Positions 1 to 5,937 of a stretch of DNA of 6,020 bases are shown here, piece after piece. The notes beneath the pieces are model-generated. The model was not told where the DNA came from, searched no databases, and saw only the letters and a program-made list of their open reading frames with translations. Numbering within the stretch: position 1 is the first letter of the stretch; each line of letters opens with the position of its first letter. The stretch covers positions 1-6,020 of the forward strand of contig RFZR01000110.1 of NCBI GenBank assembly GCA_009920595.1, given 5' to 3'. The translations under genes were made by a program, and so were the position numbers. The stretch is from Alphaproteobacteria bacterium. Its GTDB lineage: Bacteria; Pseudomonadota; Alphaproteobacteria; Rhizobiales; Beijerinckiaceae.

Positions 1-1337
1 TTCTTGTCGCCGATGAAAATGGCGCGCCGGTTGAAGTGCTCTCTTATCCAAACGCGCCCGATGCCTCCGGCCCTTATCTCGCAATAGATTTGAAGCGCAT
101 TGAAGCGCTGGTGATTGATGCGCTCGCAGACCTAAACAAGCGTCATAACATCCGTGCGATTGTTGGCACGGCGCATGGCTGCGGCGGAGTGCTGGTTGAT
201 GATCACGGTCCTGTTTTACCCGCAATGGATTATGAGGCGACGCCACCAGAGTGGCTTGCTGATGCCTATAGCAAAGTCGGGCCGAGTTACGCGGAAGTCT
301 TTTGTACGATTTCTGGCGGCGCAATGCGTCCCGCACAAGGATTGCTTTGGCAGGAACGTGAATTTCCGGATGCGTTTTCACGCGCGAAACATTTCCTCCT
401 CACGCCACAATATTTCGCATTTCGGTTTGGCGGACGACCCGTCACTGAAATCTCATCACTGGCTGCGCAATGCCATCTTTGGAATCCGCTCAAAAGCGAA
501 TTTTCAAGTATTGTGAAAAACAAAAGCTGGTCACATCTATTTCCCGCATTTGCACGCGCAGGAGACGTCGTCGGACATCTCTCGCCGGAGCTTGCAAAGC
601 GTACCGGTCTCGCACCTGATGTCGAAATTCTCGCCGGGGCACATGACAGCAACGCCAATTTCTATCGCTATAAAGCCGCGGGGCTTGCGGATTACACCGT
701 GCTCTCGACCGGCACATGGATGATTGGTTTTAATCGCGGGCGACCGCTTGAAGATTTTCTCGAAGAGCGCGCCATGGTGGCCAATGTTGATGTTGATGGC
801 GAGCCCGTCGCATCAACGCTCACAATGACAGGGCGTGAATATCAGATCCTCGCAGGTGATCCCCCTGTAAGCGATGATCGCGCTTTCAACGCGGTTGAAG
901 GTCTCATCGCGCGTGGCACGATTCCGGTTCCGTCTTTTGTGGAAGATCCCGGTCCTGTACCGCATTCGGGCGGCAAAGGGCATATTCTGGGTCCGCCACC
1001 TGAAACGGCTGAAGAGCGCGGTGCGCTCGCCTCACTTTACGCGGCCTTTGTCGCTGATCTCTGCCTTGATGTTCTGGGATCAACGACCCCCATTGTGATT
1101 GATGGGGGCTTTGCAACAAATGCCAGCTTTGCAAAAATGCTCTCTTGTCTTAGGCCTTCGCAGGACGTCTATGTCAGTCAATCTAAAGATGGAACGGCGC
1201 TTGGTGCGGGTCTGTTGTGGCGTCGTTTTGAACGGAAGGCCCCTGTCGATAGCGTCAAATTAGACCGCATTGAAACAAAATCTCATCCGGCTTTGATCGA
1301 GGCCACAAAAAAGTGGAAAGCCATGATCGGAGCCTAA
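1..1337 (+). CDS. FGGY-family carbohydrate kinase, 5'-partial (ketose kinase, fuculokinase-like by context)
   Basis: ATP-dependent sugar kinase of the FGGY family, cytoplasmic. The frame is open to the left edge (first full codon at 3), and the first residues read LVADENGAPVEVLSYP. This looks like the strand just after the N-terminal phosphate-binding loop of FGGY kinases, so only about 15-20 residues should be missing; the GTG at 36 is an internal codon. 444 residues are visible, fitting a family length near 460-480. Landmarks are an AGAHDS motif with the likely catalytic Asp at 645-647, the ATP phosphate-binding STGTW at 705-719, and the adenosine-side GGFATN at 1104-1121. The stop is TAA at 1335. 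The fucA-type aldolase starts 41 bases downstream, which suggests the product is a ketose 1-phosphate such as L-fuculose 1-phosphate. The substrate is inferred from that neighbour; L-rhamnulose, L-xylulose or L-tagatose are alternatives. Family assignment is firm, specificity is not. Confidence 0.9.
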   Translation, partial: LVADENGAPVEVLSYPNAPDASGPYLAIDLKRIEALVIDALADLNKRHNIRAIVGTAHGCGGVLVDDHGPVLPAMDYEATPPEWLADAYSKVGPSYAEVFCTISGGAMRPAQGLLWQEREFPDAFSRAKHFLLTPQYFAFRFGGRPVTEISSLAAQCHLWNPLKSEFSSIVKNKSWSHLFPAFARAGDVVGHLSPELAKRTGLAPDVEILAGAHDSNANFYRYKAAGLADYTVLSTGTWMIGFNRGRPLEDFLEERAMVANVDVDGEPVASTLTMTGREYQILAGDPPVSDDRAFNAVEGLIARGTIPVPSFVEDPGPVPHSGGKGHILGPPPETAEERGALASLYAAFVADLCLDVLGSTTPIVIDGGFATNASFAKMLSCLRPSQDVYVSQSKDGTALGAGLLWRRFERKAPVDSVKLDRIETKSHPALIEATKKWKAMIGA

Positions 1338-1378
1338 GTCCTGAACAAGAATAATTCGACGCCCGAAGGGAGACCTGC

Positions 1379-2152
1379 ATGTCACATACAAAGTTAAGAC
1401 AAGGCATCATTGATACATGTCTTGAAATGAATCATTCCGGTCTCAATCAAGGCACTTCGGGCAATGTCTCGCATCGCATCCCGGGCGGCATGTTGATCAC
1501 GCCGACAAGCCTTCCTTATGCGCAAATGAAGCCCGCTGATATTGTGGCGATGGATTTTGATGGCACCTATAGTGGCCGCCGGTTGCCTTCGTCTGAATGG
1601 CGTTTTCATCGCGATATTTTAAAGAACCGCACCGATGTGAATGTCGTTCTTCATACGCATTCGGTTTATTGCACAACGCTTGCAACGCATGAATTGGGTA
1701 TTCCAAGCTTTCACTATATGGTGGCTGTTGCTGGCGGAACGGATATTCGCTGTTCGGATTATGCCTGTTTCGGTACACAAGAACTTTCTGATACGGCGCT
1801 CAAAGCGCTTGAAGGCCGGACGGCCTGTCTCTTGGGTCATCATGGTTTGATTGTGCTCGCTGATACTTTTGAAAAAGCTTTGTGGCGTGCGCATGAAGTG
1901 GAAACACTTGCAAAAATGTATGTTCATGCTTTGGCGATTGGCGAACCACCGCGTTTGAGTGATGCGGAAATGGCGCAAGTGATCGAGCAGATGCGGCGCA
2001 TGAGTTATGGGCAGACACCGGATCTTGATTCGGTCGCGGATCGTCCTCATGCGGCGAAAGCCAAAAGTGCCTCATCATCAAAGCGCACTGAAAAGAAAAC
2101 CACGCGCGCAAAGGCGAAACCCAAAACCCGTCCAAAAGCAAAAAAACGGTGA
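1379..2152 (+). CDS. fucA: Class II aldolase, L-fuculose-1-phosphate aldolase type, with a basic C-terminal tail
   Basis: Zinc-dependent class II aldolase that should cleave a ketose 1-phosphate to DHAP and an aldehyde (L-lactaldehyde from L-fuculose 1-phosphate). Similarity to E. coli FucA as I recall it is strong: IIDTCLEMN near residue 10, GLNQGTSGNVS at 21-31, GMLITPT at 37-43 and LPSSEWRFH at 69-77. The active-site set falls at the same numbers as in E. coli FucA: Glu73, zinc ligands His92, His94 and His155, plus Tyr113 and Phe131; Tyr210 matches the C-terminal Tyr209. This favours FucA over the related decarboxylase OtnC. The start is supported by AAGGGAG at 1366-1372, six bases before the ATG. 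At 257 residues it is about 40 longer than E. coli FucA (215); the excess is mainly a Lys/Ala/Arg/Ser/Thr-rich tail, residues 224-257. It lies between the FGGY kinase and a dehydrogenase in the plus-strand run. Exact substrate is inferred; the aldolase call is very secure. Confidence 0.92.
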   Translation: MSHTKLRQGIIDTCLEMNHSGLNQGTSGNVSHRIPGGMLITPTSLPYAQMKPADIVAMDFDGTYSGRRLPSSEWRFHRDILKNRTDVNVVLHTHSVYCTTLATHELGIPSFHYMVAVAGGTDIRCSDYACFGTQELSDTALKALEGRTACLLGHHGLIVLADTFEKALWRAHEVETLAKMYVHALAIGEPPRLSDAEMAQVIEQMRRMSYGQTPDLDSVADRPHAAKAKSASSSKRTEKKTTRAKAKPKTRPKAKKR

Positions 2153-2201
2153 TGATGGAATTGAATTTTTTTACTCATTCTGTGGGGCTAGACCCCGTAA
2201 G

Positions 2202-3208
2202 ATGACGCGAACCGTTCAGGTAAAAAGACAACAAGCACGGCGCCGCTTGGTGATCTTTTTGAGTTACTCGATGAAAAAAATTGTATCTCGACGATTCAGG
2301 AAGCCTATGCGGGCGGTGTGACGATCTATGATACATCGCCGCATTACGGCAATGGTCTTTCTGAAGTGCGTTTGGGTACAGGTCTGCGCCGTGCGGATCG
2401 CAAGAAAATTTTGATCTCGACCAAGATTGGCCGCGTCATGGAAACAATGCCGAGGCCGGACGCGCCGCGTGATGAAACAATCTCGCCCGGATTTTTGGGC
2501 TATTTTCCGCATCAACCGCGCTTTGATTATTCTTATGACGGAACCATGCGTTCGATAGAACAATCCTTGTTGCGCATGGGCCTTGACCGGCTCGATATTG
2601 TTTTGATTCATGATTGCGATATTTGGACCCATGGTGCAGAAAAAGCACCAATCCGTTTCAAGGAAGCGATGGACGGTGCCTATCGCGCACTTGATAAATT
2701 GCGCAATGAGAAAGTCATCTCTGCCATCGGTGTCGGAGTGAATGAATCGCCAACAGCGACCAAATTCGCAAAAGCAGGTGATTTTGATGTGACCATGTTG
2801 GCAGGGCGTTACTCACTGCTCGTTCAAAATGCGTTGGATGAATTTCTCCCGCTCGCACATGAAAAGAAAATGGGCATCATGCTTGCAGGTGTATTCAATT
2901 CCGGAATTCTCGCAACCGGCGCTGTCCCAGGGGCTCGCTATGATTATGCGCCTGCGTCACCGGAAATCATGGACCGTGTGAGGAAGATTGAAGCCGTATG
3001 TAAGGCGCATGGTGTCTCGATCCGTCGCGCCGCGCTGCAATTCTCGATGAGCCATCCGGCTGTTGTATCGGTCGTGTTGGGTGGTGTTAATCCGCAAGAA
3101 GTGCGTGACAATATTGTTGAAGGCCGTGAGCGCGTTCCTGTTGGGCTTTGGGCGGATTTGAAGGCGCAAGGATTGCTCAATCCGGCTGCCCCCACACCGA
3201 GCGCTTGA
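2202..3208 (+). pseudogene. Aldo/keto reductase (L-fucose / D-threo-aldose 1-dehydrogenase type) with an apparent 5' frameshift
   Basis: NAD(P)-dependent aldo/keto reductase; its relatives oxidise aldoses such as L-fucose at C1 to the lactone, and pyridoxal 4-dehydrogenase is another member of this group. Counting from the GTG at 2318 as residue 1, the catalytic tetrad is present: Asp5 and Tyr10 (YDTSPHYG), Lys36 (STKIGR) and His98 (LIHDCD), with the cofactor-binding stretch LGGVNPQEVRDN near 254-265. Homology continues upstream of 2318 in the same frame (TAPLGDLF at 2237-2260, then TIQEAYAGG at 2291-2317), but that frame holds no ATG, GTG or TTG between its TAA at 2198 and 2318. The nearest plausible start, ATG at 2202, is in another frame. 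One extra A in the A5 run at 2222-2226 would join them into a 335-residue protein of normal family length. As written the gene is broken near its start, or the sequence has a single-base error. The rest of the frame is intact and codon use matches the neighbours. It is followed after one base by the SDR gene. Confidence 0.75.
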
Positions 3209-3209
3209 G

Positions 3210-3992
3210 ATGACAAAGAGTTTCGATCCGCAGAGTGATTTTTCTCTGCACGGAAAGACGGCGCTCATAACGGGCGGCGGTAAGGGTATTGGCCAAGGTG
3301 TGGCGATCGGACTCGCGCGTTCTGGTGCTCATATTCATATTCTCGATAAGGATCTCGCGGCGGCGGAAGCCACTGTGAAGTTTCTTAAAGATGATGGCCG
3401 TCACGCCACTGCTCATCATGTGGATGTGACAGATGAGTCCGCGATTGATCAGGTGATGGCAAAGATCGCCTCTGAGGCGTCGATCGATCTTCTCGTGAAT
3501 AATGCAGGGCTCGCGATCCGCAAAGCGTCAGTCGATTTGCCTTTGTCGGAATGGGATGCGGTTTTGCGTGTCAATCTCACGGGTGTATTTCTCTGCGCGC
3601 GTAGTGCGGCGCGTCACATGATTCCCAATCGTTCCGGTGCGATCGTTAATCTCGCATCGATCATGGGACTGTCAGGCGGCGGACTTTATCCGAATATTTC
3701 TTATCAATCGACCAAGGGCGCGGTTGTGAATCTCACACGCGCCTTGGCTGTGGAATGGGCACCGCATAATATTCGCGTGAACGCTGTAGCGCCGACCTGG
3801 GTGCGTACGGATTTCATCAAGCCTTTGACCGATAATCCGCAACTCGTTGAAAAGATGAATGCAATGACGCCGCTTGGCCGGATTGCCGAGATTGAAGATG
3901 TTGTTGGTGGAATTATCTTTCTCTTAAGTCCGGCGGCCCGAATGATCACAGGCCATACGCTCGCCATTGATGGCGGGTTTCTTGCGCAATAG
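3210..3992 (+). CDS. Short-chain dehydrogenase/reductase (classical SDR), sugar or polyol type
   Basis: Classical SDR of 260 residues, a normal family length. The cofactor loop TGGGKGIG spans 21-28. Asp46 ends the second strand (HILDKD), which favours NAD(H) over NADP(H). VDV at 71-73 and NNAG at 97-100 follow. The catalytic tetrad is Asn122, Ser150, Tyr165 and Lys169 (YQSTK). The C-terminus GHTLAIDGGFLAQ is typical of the group that includes gluconate 5-, galactitol 2- and related sugar/polyol dehydrogenases. The ATG lies one base after the TGA of the aldo/keto reductase and has no strong ribosome-binding site, so translational coupling to the upstream gene is likely. Because it sits with a ketose kinase and a fucA-type aldolase, it could make the ketose from a polyol, or convert the aldehyde or lactone products. 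Substrate cannot be told from the sequence; 2-keto-3-deoxy-L-fuconate dehydrogenase is another possibility. Confidence 0.93.
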   Translation: MTKSFDPQSDFSLHGKTALITGGGKGIGQGVAIGLARSGAHIHILDKDLAAAEATVKFLKDDGRHATAHHVDVTDESAIDQVMAKIASEASIDLLVNNAGLAIRKASVDLPLSEWDAVLRVNLTGVFLCARSAARHMIPNRSGAIVNLASIMGLSGGGLYPNISYQSTKGAVVNLTRALAVEWAPHNIRVNAVAPTWVRTDFIKPLTDNPQLVEKMNAMTPLGRIAEIEDVVGGIIFLLSPAARMITGHTLAIDGGFLAQ

Positions 3993-4001
3993 ATCTTGCG
4001 A

Positions 4002-4769
4002 TCAAATTTTCGAGAGCCAGGTTAATCCATCGATCGTCTTGCCTCGTGGCCGATATTCAAGTCCGACAAATCCAGAATAATTCAGATGATCAAGATGATG
4101 TAGCACTTTGACATCATCAAGCTCACCGGTTGTCGGTTCATGGCGGAGGGGTACAGCTGCGATTTGAATATGGCCGATCATCGGCATCAGCTGCTCAAGG
4201 CTTTTCATCACATCACCATGAAGAATTTGGCGGTGATAGATATCATATTGCAGTTTCAAATTCGGTAAAGCGAGTTCTGTAATCAGCGCAGCAGCAAAAT
4301 CGAAATTATTCAGAAAATAGCCCGGCATGTCGCGGCCGTTAATCGGTTCAATCACAATATCGAGGCCTTTAATCACGGCTCTCTCGCAGGCATATGTTAT
4401 CGATGCGCGATAGGTTTTTTGAGCGTCAGAATCATGGCGATTTGAAAGCCCGCTCATCACATGAAGGCGTTTTACGCCCGTCGCCTCTGCATAGATAAGG
4501 GCTTTATCGATAGAGGCTTTGAATTCATCTTCGCGTCCTTTAAGCGAAGCGATGCCGCGCTCTCCCTTCGCCCAATCACCTGGCGGGCAATTAAAGAGCG
4601 CTTGTGTTAAGCGATGGCGTTGAAGCCGCTCGGCAATCGCATCAGGCGCGTGTTCATAAGGAAACAGGAATTCGACCGCGTCAAATCCCGCATCGGCCGC
4701 CGCGTTAAAGCGATCAAGAAAGTCCCATTCATTAAACATCATTGTGAGATTGGCAGCAAAACGCGGCAT
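4002..4769 (-). CDS. otnI: Hydroxypyruvate isomerase family protein, probable 2-oxo-tetronate isomerase
   Basis: TIM-barrel isomerase of the Hyi/OtnI family, 255 residues (E. coli Hyi is about 258). The opening MPRFAANLTMMFNEWDFLDR and AVEFLFPY at 31-38 are characteristic. Likely metal and catalytic residues are Glu141 (IVIEPING), Asp176 and His179 (QYDIYH), Gln202 (GHIQIA) and Glu238 (GLEYRP); the two Glu correspond to the acid/base pair of this family. OtnI converts 2-oxo-tetronate to 3-oxo-tetronate in L-threonate breakdown, while Hyi proper interconverts hydroxypyruvate and tartronate semialdehyde. The adjoining ltnD and otnK favour the OtnI role. The ATG follows ltnD by 15 bases, and an AGGAG (minus strand, 4783-4779) sits nine bases before it, so the two are co-transcribed. 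The 3' end faces the SDR gene with only nine bases between the stops. Confidence 0.9.
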   Translation of the reverse strand: MPRFAANLTMMFNEWDFLDRFNAAADAGFDAVEFLFPYEHAPDAIAERLQRHRLTQALFNCPPGDWAKGERGIASLKGREDEFKASIDKALIYAEATGVKRLHVMSGLSNRHDSDAQKTYRASITYACERAVIKGLDIVIEPINGRDMPGYFLNNFDFAAALITELALPNLKLQYDIYHRQILHGDVMKSLEQLMPMIGHIQIAAVPLRHEPTTGELDDVKVLHHLDHLNYSGFVGLEYRPRGKTIDGLTWLSKI

Positions 4770-4784
4770 GATATCGGTCTCCTC

Positions 4785-5693
4785 TTATTTCGGTTCCGGC
4801 AGTTTGACGCCGGCAATATTGGCGAGAAGCCTCGCAACGGAAGCGTCATCATCTCGTTCCATACCGGCGGCGGCTGTCATCAGAAACATTTGCAAAGCGG
4901 CGGCGGATAGGGAGAGCGGAAATTTTTCACTCCGTCCCATATCGGAAATGATTCCAAGGTCTTTGGTGAAAATAGAGACAGCACTTTTCGGACTGTAATC
5001 GCCATCAAGAATGTGCGGTACGCGATTTTCAAACATCCATGAATTGCCCGCTGAGGCCGTGATCACTTCAAACACTTTACGAAGATCAAGCCCGAGTTTA
5101 GCGGCAAAACTCATCGCTTCACAGGCGGCTGCAATATGAACGCCAGCAAGCAATTGATTGATCATTTTAAATGAGGCGCCGATTCCAATCTCTGACCCCA
5201 ATTCATAAATTTTCGCCGCCATCGCCTCAAGCGCCGGACGTGCGCGTGTAAATGCATCTTGAGTGCCTGAGGCCATAATCGTCATCTGACCGCTCGCAGC
5301 TTTTGCAGGTCCGCCGCTGATGGGCGCATCAAGATAGAAACGGCCGGTTTCTTGTACAAGCGCGCCGATGGCGCGGGCTTCATCGGGCGCCATTGTGGCG
5401 CAAGAAATCACCACGCCATCTTTTTTCATCGAGTGAACGGCGCCCTCAGCACCCAACAAAATGTCACGTGTTTGTTTGGCATTCACAACGGCACATACAA
5501 GAATATCACAATCATGCGCCGCCTCCCGGTGACCGGATACACCTTTACCGACATCGCTGATTGCCGCGACTGCTTTTGGATTAACGTCATAGGCTTTAAG
5601 CGTGAGGCCTGCGCGTGCGAGCGAGCGCGCCATGCCCATGCCCATAGAGCCCAGTCCAATTACACCCACGCTGAGTTTGGCCGCATCGCTCAT
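4785..5693 (-). CDS. ltnD: NAD-dependent beta-hydroxyacid dehydrogenase, probable L-threonate dehydrogenase
   Basis: Member of the 3-hydroxyisobutyrate dehydrogenase family, 302 residues from the chosen start. LtnD oxidises C2 of L-threonate to give 2-oxo-tetronate. Visible features are an N-terminal Rossmann loop GLGSMG at 13-18, Asp36 (AYDVN) indicating NAD preference, the substrate-binding signature DAPISGG at 122-128, the catalytic Lys176 in SFKMINQLL, and Lys244 in FTKDLG. An upstream ATG at 5711 would add six residues (MDWGNT), but only the ATG at 5693 has a well-placed ribosome-binding site (GGGGGAA, four bases away), so the shorter form is preferred. It is first of a two-gene minus-strand unit with otnI and divergent from otnK, the arrangement expected for a threonate-type acid-sugar pathway. 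A tartronate semialdehyde reductase or other hydroxyacid dehydrogenase role is possible; the company of otnI and otnK makes LtnD the better call. Confidence 0.9.
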   Translation of the reverse strand: MSDAAKLSVGVIGLGSMGMGMARSLARAGLTLKAYDVNPKAVAAISDVGKGVSGHREAAHDCDILVCAVVNAKQTRDILLGAEGAVHSMKKDGVVISCATMAPDEARAIGALVQETGRFYLDAPISGGPAKAASGQMTIMASGTQDAFTRARPALEAMAAKIYELGSEIGIGASFKMINQLLAGVHIAAACEAMSFAAKLGLDLRKVFEVITASAGNSWMFENRVPHILDGDYSPKSAVSIFTKDLGIISDMGRSEKFPLSLSAAALQMFLMTAAAGMERDDDASVARLLANIAGVKLPEPK

Positions 5694-5697
5694 AGTG

Positions 5698-5704
5698 TTC
5701 CCCC
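5698..5704 (-). promoter_or_regulatory. Ribosome-binding site deciding the ltnD start
   Basis: On the minus strand this reads GGGGGAA, with four bases (CACT) before the ATG at 5693. No comparable purine-rich site precedes the in-frame ATG at 5711, so translation is expected to begin at 5693. Confidence 0.6.
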
Positions 5705-5712
5705 AATCCATT

Positions 5713-5722
5713 CGGCATGCCG
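5713..5722. repeat. Palindrome near the ltnD start, possible operator half of a pair
   Basis: CGGCATGCCG, a perfect inverted repeat with two five-base arms. It lies 20 bases upstream of the ltnD ATG and shares the CGGCA/TGCCG arms of the longer palindrome near otnK. A regulator site is an inference; a ten-base palindrome alone could occur by chance. Confidence 0.35.
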
Positions 5723-5861
5723 TTTGCGGCTTCGCCCTTATCGGGGAAGCATCTCATGGAGGAGAGGGCAGGGTCCAGTTCCGAGAATGCGATTCCCCCA
5801 TGCAAAAGAAAGACTGGGTCAGATAATTTTGGACGGTGTTTTCGTGTCTAAGGGTCTTAAG

Positions 5862-5890
5862 TTGACAGCGATGAGAGCGGTGCCTACCGA
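5862..5890 (+). promoter_or_regulatory. Candidate sigma-70 type promoter for otnK
   Basis: TTGACA at 5862-5867 matches the -35 consensus exactly. A 17-base spacer leads to TACCGA at 5885-5890, which shares only its first two bases with TATAAT. Transcription would start near 5897, giving a leader of about 40 bases before otnK. The weak -10 limits confidence. Confidence 0.3.
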
Positions 5891-5905
5891 TTGATCAGAA
5901 GACGG

Positions 5906-5920
5906 TCCGGCAATGCCGGA
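5906..5920. repeat. 15-base palindrome upstream of otnK, candidate operator
   Basis: TCCGGCAATGCCGGA has seven-base arms around a single central A at 5913. It ends 17 bases before the otnK ATG. If the TTGACA-based promoter is right, it lies just after the transcription start, a usual place for a repressor site. The CGGCA arms recur in the palindrome by ltnD. It could alternatively form a small hairpin in the leader. Confidence 0.45.
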
Positions 5921-5937
5921 TGATGAGGGGTTAAGGA

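Larger units (their letters stand above)
5694..5937. promoter_or_regulatory. Divergent ltnD/otnK intergenic control region
   Basis: This 244-base stretch separates the ltnD and otnK start codons and must hold the promoters for both directions. It contains a perfect 10-base palindrome near ltnD (5713-5722), a 15-base palindrome near otnK (5906-5920) and a perfect TTGACA hexamer on the plus strand (5862-5867). I found no convincing minus-strand promoter; TTATCT, read on the minus strand of AGATAATT near 5821, is only a loose -10 candidate. No small gene in it is supported. Confidence 0.6.

Noticed and set aside
36..38. GTG at 36 as the true start of the FGGY kinase
   Set aside because: The frame stays open to the left edge and encodes family-like sequence before it (DENGAPVE), so it is an internal Val codon.
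1619..2050. A 143-residue minus-strand open frame antisense to the aldolase
   Set aside because: Its composition (many His, Arg, Cys, Phe) is that of a shadow frame and the plus strand carries a complete enzyme with all active-site residues.
2184..2196. GGGGCTAGACCCC as a transcription terminator after the aldolase
   Set aside because: The stem is only four base pairs and no T-run follows; the T7 run lies before it, at 2166-2172.
2274..2280. A7 run (ATG followed by seven As) as a programmed -1 frameshift site that would bring the ATG 2202 frame into the reductase frame
   Set aside because: Family-like sequence (TAPLGDLF) already appears in the final frame upstream of this run, so the frame change must lie before it; a lesion at the A5 run at 2222-2226 explains the data better.
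5694..5711. ATG at 5711 as the ltnD start
   Set aside because: It would add MDWGNT with no ribosome-binding site, whereas the ATG at 5693 has GGGGGAA four bases upstream and gives the normal N-terminus.
5698..5800. TTCCCCCA repeated at 5698-5705 and 5793-5800 as a regulatory direct repeat
   Set aside because: The first copy is the ltnD ribosome-binding site on the other strand; an eight-base repeat rich in C over about 95 bases is easily chance.
5352..5894. A 180-residue plus-strand open frame opposite the ltnD start and into the intergenic region
   Set aside because: It lies mostly antisense to a well-supported gene, is rich in Cys, His and Arg without any domain pattern, and has no ribosome-binding site.
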